Of a stretch of 64,000 nt of DNA, positions 11,029-22,200 are shown in pieces. Positions within the stretch are counted from its first letter, which is position 1, and every line of letters begins with the position of its first letter. A program made the translations under genes and the position numbers. This DNA is from Coriaria nepalensis (lineage: Eukaryota; Streptophyta; Magnoliopsida; Cucurbitales; Coriariaceae), in the NCBI GenBank assembly GCA_027186245.1, contig CP114482.1, forward strand, positions 2,113,001 to 2,177,000, written 5' to 3'. The notes under the pieces were generated by a model. It worked only from the letters and a program-made list of their open reading frames with translations, did not search any database and was not told where the DNA came from.

Positions 11029-14011
11029 ATGGGCGGGACCCAGCAACGTAAGAGAAGAGTGGCGTTTGTGTTAATCGATGGGTTGGGAGATGTTTCACTG
11101 CCCAAATTTGGATTGAAGACTCCGTTGCAAGTAGCAAGAGTGCCGAATTTGGATGCAATCTCTTCTGCTGGAATTAATGGGCTGATGGACCCAGTTGAAG
11201 TGGGTCTGGCTTGTGGTAGTGACACAGCCCACCTTTCCTTGATGGGCTATGACCCGAGAATCTATTATCGGGGCCGGGGTGCATTTGAGTCCATGGGTGC
11301 CGGATTGGCCATGTCACCGGGAGATATCGCCTTTAAGGTGGGTATGTTTTCTTTTGTAGATAAAACCTCATTTTGCTTGGCCATGTCTTATATTACCTTG
11401 TTTTGCTTGTAGCTGTTACGTGTATTTAGCGTGTTGCTAGAGAGGGAGAATGCATTTTTTTAATGCAATGGATCTTTGGAAAATGGCTTAGGTCCATTTT
11501 CTATTGCATTCGTTTTATCACTTATGGATATTGGATTATTACTCAGCTTGAAAAAGTAGATAACTAATGCCACTTGCCTAAAGGATTTTTGTATCAAATG
11601 ATTTACACTTCTAGATTGTGTTTTGCATTTCTTCTGATTTCACAATTCTAGACTGTGTTAGCTTGAGGGTTGTTATGATTTTCTAGATTGAAAAGTTTGT
11701 TTCTTTCCCTTTCCTTGAATGAAAAGTTAGTTTTTTGAAGTTTCACATGATACTGGGGGACAGACTCAAAATTTAAATAATGTGCATACTGTTTGCATGG
11801 ATAGCCCTTCTACCAAAATGATGAGCAAGGATTTGTGACTTGCCCCTGTGTAGTATTCAAAGTAGAATGTCCTAAGATTCCTTATGCCTTTTGTGCTCTC
11901 TGTGTTCATGATATTTTGCCCGCCTGTCATTTTGATTAAGGAAAGCTAGCCGATCATCAAGTACTGAACTCATTGTATTTTAAAGTGTGATTTCATCAAC
12001 ATGACATTTTTATGGGTGGTTTGATCTGTAGTCAAATTTTGCTACCTTGGACGAGAAGACGGGAATAGTAAGTAGTAGAAGAGCTGACAGACACTTTGAA
12101 GAGGAAGGCCCGATTTTCTGTGCAGCGTTGGATGGATTGAAGATACCTTCTTTTCCACAATACGAAGTGAGAGTCAGGTGGAGATTTTTGTATTTTGGCA
12201 TTGAATATTAAATTTAATGGTAATGCTATTGTTTAATTTTGTTTCTCTATATAGGTATGCAACAGAGCATAGATGTGGAGTGGTTGTGAAAGGGCCTAAA
12301 CTAAGTGGGAACATATCAGGAACAGACCCACTAAAAGACAACCGCTTACTCTTAAAAGCTGAGGCTTTAGATGATACTGATGAGTCGAGGCACTCTGCTC
12401 AAGTTGTTAATGAGTTATCCAAAGAGATCTCAAGGATTCTGATTTCTCATCCGTTGAATACAAAGCGGGCAGCAGAAGGGAAAAGCATAGCCAATGTTGT
12501 TCTTTTACGAGGCTGTGGTATTCGAATTGAGGTTTGTTGTTCTCCTCAATAATCAGGTTATGTATGATTCATTATCCATAAAGGGCACTAGTGAGAAAAA
12601 AACCAAATGTTTTGTAGTTCATTTGGTTCCACATTTGAAACTCCATTTTGGGTCTAAAATCTAGTATACGCCCACAGCACTCTAGTTTTTATCATATCGC
12701 AGTTCCTAAAGTTTAACGCCAATCTAACTAAGGTTCAGATTGCCTAAGTTTTCTTATAATCCCATTTGGATTTAATTTATTAATTTTTTCTTAACTCAAA
12801 ATAAATACATTGCCTCAATTTAAATCTGACTGTATACTAAAAATTCAGTTCTAAAACAACTAAGATAAACTGAGCCTAAAAGAAACACTGTGCCAAATGT
12901 AGACTAACTCTTGTTCAAATTTTGAACCCGTGTTTATGCTTCTAGGTTCCTCCATTTGAAAAGAAACACGGTTTACGGCCATGCATGGTGGCTCCCACTA
13001 AAATTATAGCTGGTCTGGGCTTATCACTTGGTATTGACATCCTAGAAGCACCAGGAGCAACTGGAGATTACCGGACCCTTCTAACATCCAAAGCAATTGC
13101 CATAGCAAAGGCTATCTCTGCCCCTTTACAAGTTTGCCCCAACGTCTTTGTTCCGGGTGACGATGATCATAAACCAGGCCGGCCTGATGGTTATGATTTT
13201 GGGTTTCTTCACATTAAGGTCATTGCTCTTCTCTTGAAGCTCTTACTATCCATTTTATGATTTCTAACATGTAATTATGCTACTTACCAAATTTCAAGAT
13301 GAGTTTTCATAAGCTATTTCTAAAATCCCATTTGATTTTGATAGAATAAATATGTTATCTCCATTTTCAATCTAATTTTATTCTAAAAATCGAGCTTCAA
13401 AATCTAGGTCGAAAACCGCTCAGGAAAACTGATCCTAGTTTCAGTCATTAACCCAAATGAACCCGAATCAAATAGGTCTTCAAGTTGATGGAAAAAATTT
13501 GTTGGTTTTCTTTTTGTTTTAGGCGGTAGATGATGCGGGCCATGATAAGGCGAGTGTATTCAAGGTAAGGGCATTGGAAGCTGTAGATAGAGCAATAAGG
13601 CAATTGGCTAGGCTTCTATGGGAGGCGGAATCTTCTGGAAAATTTGAATATTCAATCTGTGTGACTGGGGACCACTCTACTCCGGTTGAGTATGGTGACC
13701 ATAGCTTTGAGCCGGTCCCATTTGCAATATGTCGGTTGAAGGATTTTGTTGGTGCACTAGGCGGGGAATCCATAATTTTGGAAACTTGTCTTAACCCGTT
13801 TCCACTTCCGCCCGTTAAATCGGACGAGGACTTAACGGAGAGTTGGATTATGGAAGGAGATATATCTAGAGAGAGTGCTCGAGCTTTTACTGGTGATTCG
13901 GTTTGCAAGTTTGATGAAATAGCGGCTTCCAGGGGGTTTCTTGGACGATTTCCAGGCGGAGAGATGATGGGGATTATAAAAAAATTTTCTCAAATTAGAT
14001 GCATGTCATAG
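11029..14011 (+). CDS. Archaeal-type cofactor-independent phosphoglycerate mutase (ApgM family)
   Basis: Predicted to interconvert 3- and 2-phosphoglycerate without 2,3-bisphosphoglycerate, in the alkaline-phosphatase superfamily branch typical of archaea. Exons are 11029-11337, 12032-12177, 12255-12531, 12946-13218 and 13523-14011; all phases close and give 497 residues. Metal and catalytic motifs are visible in order: FVLIDGLGD near the N-terminus, GSDTAHLSLMGYDP containing the nucleophilic Ser, RGRGAFESMGAG, VDDAGHDK, and VTGDHSTP. No clear transit peptide is visible, so a cytosolic location is inferred. Plants also have an unrelated larger iPGAM that carries main glycolytic flux; the role of this second family is less clear. 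The gene is divergent from PRODH. Confidence 0.93.
12755..12885 (+). repeat. MITE-like dispersed repeat, copy in mutase intron 3
   Basis: Carries the family core CCTCAATTTAAATCTGA, then ATACTAAAAATTCAGTTCTA, ending near AACTGAGCCT. It aligns by eye with the copies near 32.1 and 54.8 kb. Confidence 0.55.
13318..13440 (+). repeat. MITE-like dispersed repeat, diverged copy in mutase intron 4
   Basis: It starts with CCCATTTGATTTTGATAGAA, contains a diverged TTTTCAATCTAATTTTATTC core and ends near AACTGATCCTAGT. This is the most diverged of the copies seen. Confidence 0.4.
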
Positions 14012-14975
14012 ATTTGCTTGAGTTGAAAATAGAGCTTCACTTTAAAAAAAATAAAAAATAAAAAATAAAAATTACAATTAGTGTTTGTGAATTGAAACTA
14101 AATGCTGCTAAAAAATAAGATAAGAGTCATGGTTCATACCTCATTCTTGTTTTTGTTAGTATTTGCTACTGAATTTGAGCTTTTTTATACTCTTTATTTT
14201 TGTGTATAAAAAAGGTAATATATGGTAAGAAAAAAACTGGACAATTTTCATGAAAATATTGTTATTTGTGGTTAAAAAGGGGGGAAAAAAAGAGAGTGGT
14301 GAGTTTCTCAGTTAACTGTAAAAACAAGGCGGAGGGCGGGTAAGGATTGGCCGAGCCGCCGAGACACGGTGGTGATACAAAATGGAGGTTTTGATGTCAT
14401 TGAAGAAAACGAGGGCGTTTGAGTTCTCTCTTTCCCTGTACTTTCAAAACCCCTTCTGCTCTTGAGCTCGACCGTTTTCTCCTTCATCTCCTTAGACGGA
14501 GCAGCTCCGACCCGTCTCACCACTGTTACCTCAAGCATTTACCGCCGGCCGGAATCCACCGTACCTCGACTCAAAGGTATCACTGCCTCTCTACCGGTCC
14601 AACTGTTTGTTCGAATGTTTTCTGTTTTGGTGAACACTTGATCATGCTTTAGGGTTATATCTCATTTTAAGCTACTTTCCCAGAAAATTGATTTCCCGAT
14701 CTCCTGAACTGTTGATTCTAGATTCTGAATAACATGTGGTTCTGAAATTTTGTTTCTGCGGAATCTGGTTCAAGAACAATTAAATTTGTATAGCCTTGAA
14801 GTACAATTTTGGTGATTTGATGGATAATTTTCGGTTGAGATTTTGGCTATGGAATGAATGTGTTTCGTTAATTTTATCCGAAATCCCTATCATTGCTCCT
14901 CTGTTTTTCAATTGCTTGTCTTGTCAAATTTTGAAAATTCGGTCTTTTCCATTTTTTCTACTTCAGAAATTCAAA
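14012..14975. other. Intergenic region and 5' UTR of the FLX-like gene
   Basis: The mutase 3' UTR is followed by a CT-rich stretch near 14420-14575 that fits a 5' UTR exon. A donor AAAG|GTATC lies at about 14576 and an acceptor CTTCAG at about 14961-14966, just before the start codon. Confidence 0.5.
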
Positions 14976-17069
14976 ATGGGAAGCAAAGGCAGAATTCCAC
15001 CTCCACATGTGAGGCGTCCTCTATTGGGCCCTACCATATCTCAACCTGACCCATATAGTCCGGGAATACGCCCTCCTCCAGGCTGCTTTCCACCCTATGA
15101 AATGTTGCCTCCACCTGAAGTTATGGAACAGAAGTTAGCTGCTCAACATGGTGAGATGCAGAAACTTGCAGCAGAGAATCAGAGGCTAGCTTCCACACAT
15201 GGAACCTTAAGACAAGAACTTGCTGCTGCTCAGCATGAGTTGCAGATACTGCATGCTCAAATCGGAGCTGTGAAATCAGATAAAGAACATCAGGTGAAGA
15301 GCATGGAGGATAAGATTGCAAAGATGGAGGCTGAAATAAAAGGTGCTGATCCTGTGATGGTAGAGTTGCAGAAAGCAAGGCAAGATGCTCAGAACTTAGT
15401 AGTAGCGAGGGAGGAACTTATTTCTAAAGCGCAGCACTTGAATCAAGATCTTCAGAGGGCCCACATGGATGTGCAGGAGATCCCAACCTTAATGTCAGTA
15501 CTTGAGGCTCTAAGGCAGGAATATCAGCATTGTTGGTTTGTAACTCTTCTAAATATTTTAATGTTACTGACTTCCTGATTATGGATTCTAGTGTGCTATG
15601 AGTCTGACTATAGATTCTAATGTTATCGACGCCTTATAATATCTTGTTCTTGGCTGTTTTGGAGAAAGGCCTCTGTCTAGTTGCTTCACATTTGGATAAA
15701 TTGTAATACATCTCAAAGGGATTTTCTGTAGTTTTTTATCTAGTAAAGAATTTCACTTAGGTTCCATTTGGGTAGAATTATTATGTCAACGATTATAATA
15801 TTATGTTTTATTTATATTTTTTTGGGTCTAAACTGGATATTGTCTGAACTTTGGATCTAATCTGAACACAAATGAATTCTCCCCAATGGAGCCTCACTTC
15901 TTCACATTTTCTTCTGTGTTCTAAACTTAACTGCTGTTCTTTTATTACTGGAGCTGGTTTTCTTGCATGATATATGGCTTCTTATATGACTTTTCTGATC
16001 CCAAAATTTTGGAGAATGGTGTGACCATTTTCTGGTTTACCTTGCAGGGGCACTTATGATTATGAAAAGAAATCGTACAGTGATCATCTTGAGTCACTTC
16101 AAGTGATGGAAAAGAACTATATGACTATGGCTAGGGAAGTGGAGAAGCTTAGAGCGGAGTTGACAAATGCTACAAACTTTGATAGAAGACCCGGTACCTT
16201 TTTCCTCCCCTACATGTATCTCAGTTGTGAAACCTTCTTTCTCTCAATCTTTCTCATTCACCCAATCAATGCACCTGATGGTGTTTGACACAACCCAATG
16301 CAGTTGGGCCTTATGGTACTACTCTTGGAAATAACGAGAACGAGGCTTCTGGACAGAATGCTTATGAAGATGGCTATGGTCTTCCTAAGGTGTGTCTAAT
16401 CTTCCACCTTTTCTTAAGACTGAAGTTTGAGCTATCGGTTTATTAAGTCTAAACAAATTGATCCCAAGTGATGCAAGCTAACTCGATTTCCTGTTTTATG
16501 TGTGAATTCCTCCGCTGCTAATATAGTAGATTCAATCATGATGTGCGTTTATCTCACCTTAACATAAATAAAATAACCTATTTATATGTCCCAATTCTGT
16601 GTAATAGGCTCGTGGCCCCTACCCTCCTCCTGGTGGTGTGAGTTCTAATCCTGCTGTTCCCACTGCTGCTTCCGGTCCCTTAAATGCTGCATACGCCGGA
16701 TCTCAACCCGGGCCTACTCCTGTTAGGCCCGATTATGATACCATGAGAGGTCAAGGATTCGATACATCTGGTGGGCCCACAACTCATGACCCACAGAGAG
16801 GACCTGGCTATGATCCTCAACAGGGACGGTCACCAAATTACAATCAACAGAGAGGAGGACGAGGAGGAGGTGGGTATGAATCACAGAGAGCTGGTTATGA
16901 TGGACACAGAGACATGCCGGTTATACCTGGTTACGATCCTCAGTCTAGAGGGGTTGGTGCACAACATGGACATGGAATGATGGGTGGAAATGCTGCTGGT
17001 GCTGCCGGTGCTCCTTATGGTGGATCCGCTACACCACCTGGACGTGGTGGAAACCCTGGTCGGATATGA
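14976..17069 (+). CDS. FLX-like coiled-coil protein (FLL2 type)
   Basis: Member of the FLX family (FLOWERING LOCUS C EXPRESSOR and FLX-like), nuclear coiled-coil proteins linked to the FRIGIDA pathway. Exons are 14976-15535, 16048-16193, 16304-16389 and 16608-17069; phases 2, 1 and 0 close and give 417 residues. The N-terminus MGSKGRIPPPHVRRP is a family hallmark, followed by a Pro-rich stretch. A long coiled coil runs from about residue 50 to 235, with QKLAAQHGEMQKLAAENQRL and the conserved GTYDYEKKSYSDHLESLQ and MEKNYMTMAREVEKLRAEL blocks. The C-terminal ~150 residues are Gly/Pro/Tyr-rich with imperfect GYDPQ repeats and look disordered. The longer C-tail points to the FLL2 type rather than FLX itself, but I cannot separate paralogues with certainty. 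Confidence 0.9.
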
Positions 17070-17127
17070 CCTGGAGAGATATTGACTAAATGTTTTTTTT
17101 TTTTTCGTTTACAAAATTATTAAATAT

Positions 17128-17170
17128 CAATCAAGATCACTCGATTATCCAAGATCACTCGATTATCCAA
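17128..17170 (+). repeat. Short tandem duplication in the FLX-like 3' UTR
   Basis: An ~18-bp unit, AAGATCACTCGATTATCC, occurs twice in direct succession. It lies about 60 bp after the stop codon. Confidence 0.8.
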
Positions 17171-17399
17171 GTCACATTATGTTTTATCAACGTTATTGTC
17201 TTTCATTTTGTGGTCCTTGCCTTATATATTAGAACGGGATTGGATTGTATGGCTCTAGATTGCATGGTGCCTATGCGTAATTCGGGCCATCCGTTGCAAT
17301 CCAACGTCCTTTGGCAAATCATGTCGCTCAGAAATGAATTATATTTTAAGAAATATGCGGATTATCACGTTTAATCCGGTGGCGGGAATGTTTTTAATT

Positions 17400-18107
17400 T
17401 TTTTTCTCCCCCTCTCTATTTCTTCCTTATGTTTTTTATTATGTCTTTCGTATCTCTTTGTCCATTAATGCACATTCAAAACTTTATTTTTACTTCCATC
17501 AATGAACCTATTCGAGCTCATGAATTTATTGGAAGTCGCAAATCTATTCTCTTTTGAAAAAAAAAAACCCAGTATATTTTGAAAATCGCTGATGATTCGA
17601 ACTGTTAGAAAATATGAAATTATAGACATGTGAGATGTCGGTCTAAGGTGTACAGATCGACATGTGAAGGACCGTTCGATTCGTAAAGTAACTCTAAGGG
17701 TTGAAGGACATTTCACAGATCGAGACTTTTCGACCTATCATCTTATATGTAATTCTAAGTTATTCTAAGGGTCAAAGGATTTTTCACACAGATTGAGGCC
17801 CTTTGACCTTTATATATGAGATGACGAGTCAAAAGGTCTAAGGGCATTTCATATATCGGTCTGTTCATCTTAGACCGATATCTCACATGTCGGTAATTTC
17901 ATATTTTATAATAGTTCGAGCCATCAGAAATTTTTCAAATGTACTGGGTTTGTTTTTGAGAGGGAATAAGTTTATGACTTCCAATAAGTTCGTGAGCTCG
18001 AATGAGTTTATTGACGGAGGTTAAAATAAAATTTCGAAGGTGTATTAATGGAGAGAGATATAAAAGAAAGAAAAAAAAAATTAGAAAGAAGATGAGAGGA
18101 AAGCAAA
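17400..18107. mobile_element. Fold-back (long inverted-repeat) MITE-like element
   Basis: The two halves are near reverse complements. The left arm from ~17405 pairs with the right arm ending ~18105. Matching landmarks include TGTCCATTAATGCAC with GTGTATTAATGGAGA, CATGAATTTATTGGAAGTC with GACTTCCAATAAGTTCGTG, and GACATGTGAGATGTCGGTC with GACCGATATCTCACATGTC. Pairing continues almost to the centre near 17780, so the arms are over 300 bp each. No coding capacity is seen. Both ends lie in T/A-rich sequence, so the target-site duplication is not certain. Confidence 0.85.
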
Positions 18108-19299
18108 ACTTTTTTTAAAACATACCAGATACGAGTTAAATACGATAATTCATATATTTTTTAAAATGCAATTCATTCTCGGATGACCGATTATCTAGAG
18201 ATGCTGTATTACAACGTACGGTTCAAATTTATACGGGCTGCATCGACACCGTACAATCCAATCCCATATCCGAACTACATTCAAATTCTTTCATACACAT
18301 GTAGAGAGAGAGAGAACTTCTAGAATGGGTGGCTACTGGCTAGAAAAGCCACGTGGGACAAAGACAGCACATGATCATAACATGCCTTTATCTTCCAAAA
18401 AGCCCAACTCGTCCAGCTCCTTAACACCTTGGCAACTTCCATACGAATGCTGGAAAGTTATGTTCTTCAGATAAAAAATCACTAATACATGTGAAATTAC
18501 TAAGATACCCCTTCAATTTTCCATCATTTACTCCTCTCAGGACTCATAACTGGCATTTAACAATCCCGGGCATTTTCGTCACCTAAAAAGACACCCACGT
18601 TCGAATTCAAAAAAAGGCTGCAGTTCAAATTCCTAAATTGTCCTTCCGCGACAGGAGCTTCGTCACCGGTTTAAGTACGGGTAAAATGATAATTTCACAT
18701 TATCGAATACTTGTCGGGCCCACTAGATGAATATGTAAATAATAAATCAATAAAAAGGAATAAAAATAGAGAACGTGAGTGGTGCGAGGAAAGTAGTACA
18801 CAAGCGAGAAAGAGAAGAAAGAGAAGAAAGAGAAGAAAGAGAAGAAAGAGACGAAAGGAGGAGAAGGAGATCGAGGAGTGAGAAAATAATTACCGGATTT
18901 CAATCTTCCATTTCGCCTGAATTTGGGAACAGAGTTCAAGTCCGGCCAAACAGTGCCGACTATTTTCTCTTCGATCTTATCTTAATTAAATTCCCCAGAG
19001 CAAGAGTTGCGTGTGTGAACGCTCCGTTTGGTTTTGAAGTTTTCAGATTCGTCGGGAAATTTTGAAGATTTTAGTTCGTTCGCTCGTGAATTTTGAGGAG
19101 GGGATTTGAAATTTCACCGTTTCTTTACATTTTAACTGTTCAAGTTTCGGATTTTGGTAGAGTAGAGAGTTTTTAGGGATTTTTTTTTCGTGTTTTTCTG
19201 TGACAGCTAAGTTGGGGTTCTCAGTGTGCTTATGAAGTGGAATGTCCGATCTGTGATTTTAGGATTTGTTGAGCGACTCTTGTTGTGGAAAGTCACGTG
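18108..19299. other. Intergenic region and long 5' UTR of CRWN1
   Basis: No gene is seen from 18108 to 18770. Positions 18800-18850 are a 9-bp tandem repeat (AGAAGAAAG-like units). An upstream ATG at 18775 opens a 96-codon frame through this repeat; since the repeat makes a low-complexity Glu/Arg peptide, I treat it as a possible uORF in leader sequence, not as a gene. Confidence 0.45.
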
Positions 19300-22200
19300 A
19301 TGTTCACGCCACAGAAGGTGTGGTCGGGCTGGCCTTTAACGCCCAAGACGAAGAATGGAACTGGGTCGGGTTCAAATCCGAATTCGGGTACTCCGAATTT
19401 GAATTTTGGGGATGGGATGAAGGGGACGACGCCTCGCTCTGGTTCGGTGCTAGAAAATGGGGAGACAGCCTTGGATGAAGGAATAGTTGAGAAAGTTTCT
19501 AGGCTCGAAAATGAGGTTGGTCTGATTTCGTTTTGTTTGAAGTTTCTTATTATAATTTTAATGTTTTCCCCGTTGAAAAATCTCCAACTTTTTTGTATCG
19601 AGTAACAATTCTACTGTTACATTGATTTTATTTTAGTATAATAGGAAATTTGAACTTATAACAGTATGATTTTCCGGGTTCCTTAGAGAAGGTTTTAAGG
19701 TTTACTGGGGTGAAAATGAAAGATTTGTTTAATTTTATTGGGAATGTTTGAGCTGGTAGCAAAGGGGTTTGAGGGTTGATGTCATTACTCGACATCCTAG
19801 TCGATTGTAATGTCACCTGGAAAGCCGGTTGCAACTATGTACAATTGCATAACCTATATATTGTAGGGTATCAATATATTGAGTTCAATATTTTTTGCAT
19901 ACTTAGTCTTGGATATTTCCTCTGTCAATGGATCTGATTGTTAATTGTCTGACTGATTTATTTTTTTTAATGTTTGGTCAGCTTTTTGAATATCAATACA
20001 ATATGGGGCTTCTCTTAATTGAGAAAAAAGAGTGGACTTCAAAATTTGAAGAACTGAGGCAAGCGTTGAGCGAAACAAAAGATGCTCTCAACATAGAACA
20101 AATGGCCCACTTGGCTGCAGTAAGTGAAGTCGAGAAAAGAGAGGAGACTTTGAGGAAGGCACTGGGTGTGGAGAGGGAGTGTGTTCTTGATGTAAGTTTT
20201 CCTTGTGTGTTATTCTATCACGTGTTTGATTGACTCTAAAATTCTTTAACTCTAAATAATGTTTTCATCTCTCCCCTGTGACGGTTTAATCAGATGTTGG
20301 AATAGAATGTTATCTCCTGTTTACGAACTACATGTAGTTCGAAGAAAATAGATAATGTCAGTTGTTGTCTTTGCTTGACTCTAAACTTCTTTAACTCTAA
20401 ATAATTCCCCCCCCCCCCCCCCCCCCCCGTGATGGTTTAATCAGATGTTGGAATAGAATGTTATCTCCTGTTTATTAACTACATGTAGTTCGAAGAAAAT
20501 AGATAATGTCAGTTGTTGTCTGACTACATCCATTTCTTATGAACCTGTAATCGTTCTCGAATAATCTTCTTAAATACATAATCTAAGTCAATAAACTAAT
20601 TACAACTGGAACGGCGAAACTAGATGATTTAATACATAGCAGGTCATGTGGATGGGCCCCCTTGAGGCTTGATACTGCTACCTGGATTTGGAATGTTTCC
20701 TTTCGTCCTATAGCTTTCTTCTACATGTGCATCCATCGCTCTTTTTATATGAGTTACTTCTTATTTACATCAATAGTAGACTATATAGCTGGTTGGATTC
20801 TTTATAATCTTGTCAGAATGTCGTCTGCAGCTGGAGAAAGCATTGCATGCGATTCGTACAGAAAATGCTGAAATTAAGTTTACAGCTGATTCCAAGTTGG
20901 CTGAAGCAAATGCTTTAGTTGCTAGCATTGAGGAAAAGTCTTTGGAGATAGAGGCAAAGACACGAGCTGCTGATGCCAAGCTCGCTGAAGTGAGCAGAAA
21001 AAGTGCTGAGTTGGAAAGGAAAACACATGACCTGATGGATCGAGAAAGTGCACTTAGAAAAGATCGGGCATCCTATAATTTAGAGTATGCTTTCGGGAGC
21101 TCTTGTTCTTTGCTATTTCCATTTTCTTGAACTCGTTTTTCTCTTTGATTTTCTCTTTCTTTAATTTTTTAATTATTGTGGTGTAAAGTATTGTTTCTAA
21201 CCTTGAATAATTTTCTGTTAGACGAGAAGCACGGGAGAACACTTTGTCGCAGCAGCGTGAGGATTTGCGAGAATGGGAAAGAAAATTGCAAGATGGGGAA
21301 GAGAGGCTTGTGAAGGGTCAAAGGATTCTTAACCAGAGAGAGGAAAGGGCTAATGAGAGAGATAGAATATTTAAGCTGAAAGAGAAGGATCTTGAAGATT
21401 TACAGAACAAAATTGATGCAGCTAATGCTGCTTTAAAAAGGACAGAAGAAGATATCTGCAGCAGGCTGGCAAATGTGACTCTAAAAGAGAAGGTTGGTGT
21501 CTTTTCACAAGCAGATTTTGTAGCAATGTTATGATTATGACTAAATATGGAAATTTTTTTATTTTCTTCCCTCATTGGTGTAGGAATCTGATGCTTTGAA
21601 AATCGACCTAGAGAAGAAAGAGAAGGAGTTATCCATATTGGAGGAAAAACTGAATGCCAGAGAGAAGGTATGTCAAAGCCCTAACTCAAATGATAGGGTG
21701 ATAATTATTTGTTAAACGTGGTGATCTATCTAAAAAGCTAAAGTCAAATGTGAGGTCTATAGAACTATAGAAAAGGCTTACAGATAAACAAGTTATCTTC
21801 TATGGTTTTTGCTCAGTGGATTTCTCTTCTATTGTATTCATTTTCTTTGCATCTGGAAATTATGTATTAGAAATCTTTAATCACCCTAAAGCAAGAATTT
21901 AAAGAACTTATCAAGCCAAAGCTACCAGATGGACTGATGTTGAATATCTGCAGGTTGAGATTCAGAAGCTTGTGGATGAACACAACGCTGTCTTAGATAA
22001 AAAGAAGCTTGACTTTGAGCTGGAAATTGACCAAAAGAGAAAAGCCCTCGATGAAGAATTGAAAAACAAAGTAGTTGAAGTGGACAAGAAGGAAAGTGAA
22101 ATCAGGCACATGGAAGAAAAAATAGTGAAAAGAGAGCAGGTGGTAGAAAAGAAGTTGGAGAAGTTCCGGGAGAAAGAGAATGATTATGATTCGAAGTTGA

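Noticed and set aside
18775..19065. 96-codon frame with Glu/Arg repeats upstream of CRWN1
   Set aside because: It is a translation of a 9-bp microsatellite in the probable 5' UTR. There is no conserved domain, so it is kept only as a possible uORF.
19266..19478. Shifted frame overlapping CRWN1 exon 1
   Set aside because: The [12 protein letters not shown] hallmark and the splice phase show that the frame starting at 19300 is the real one.
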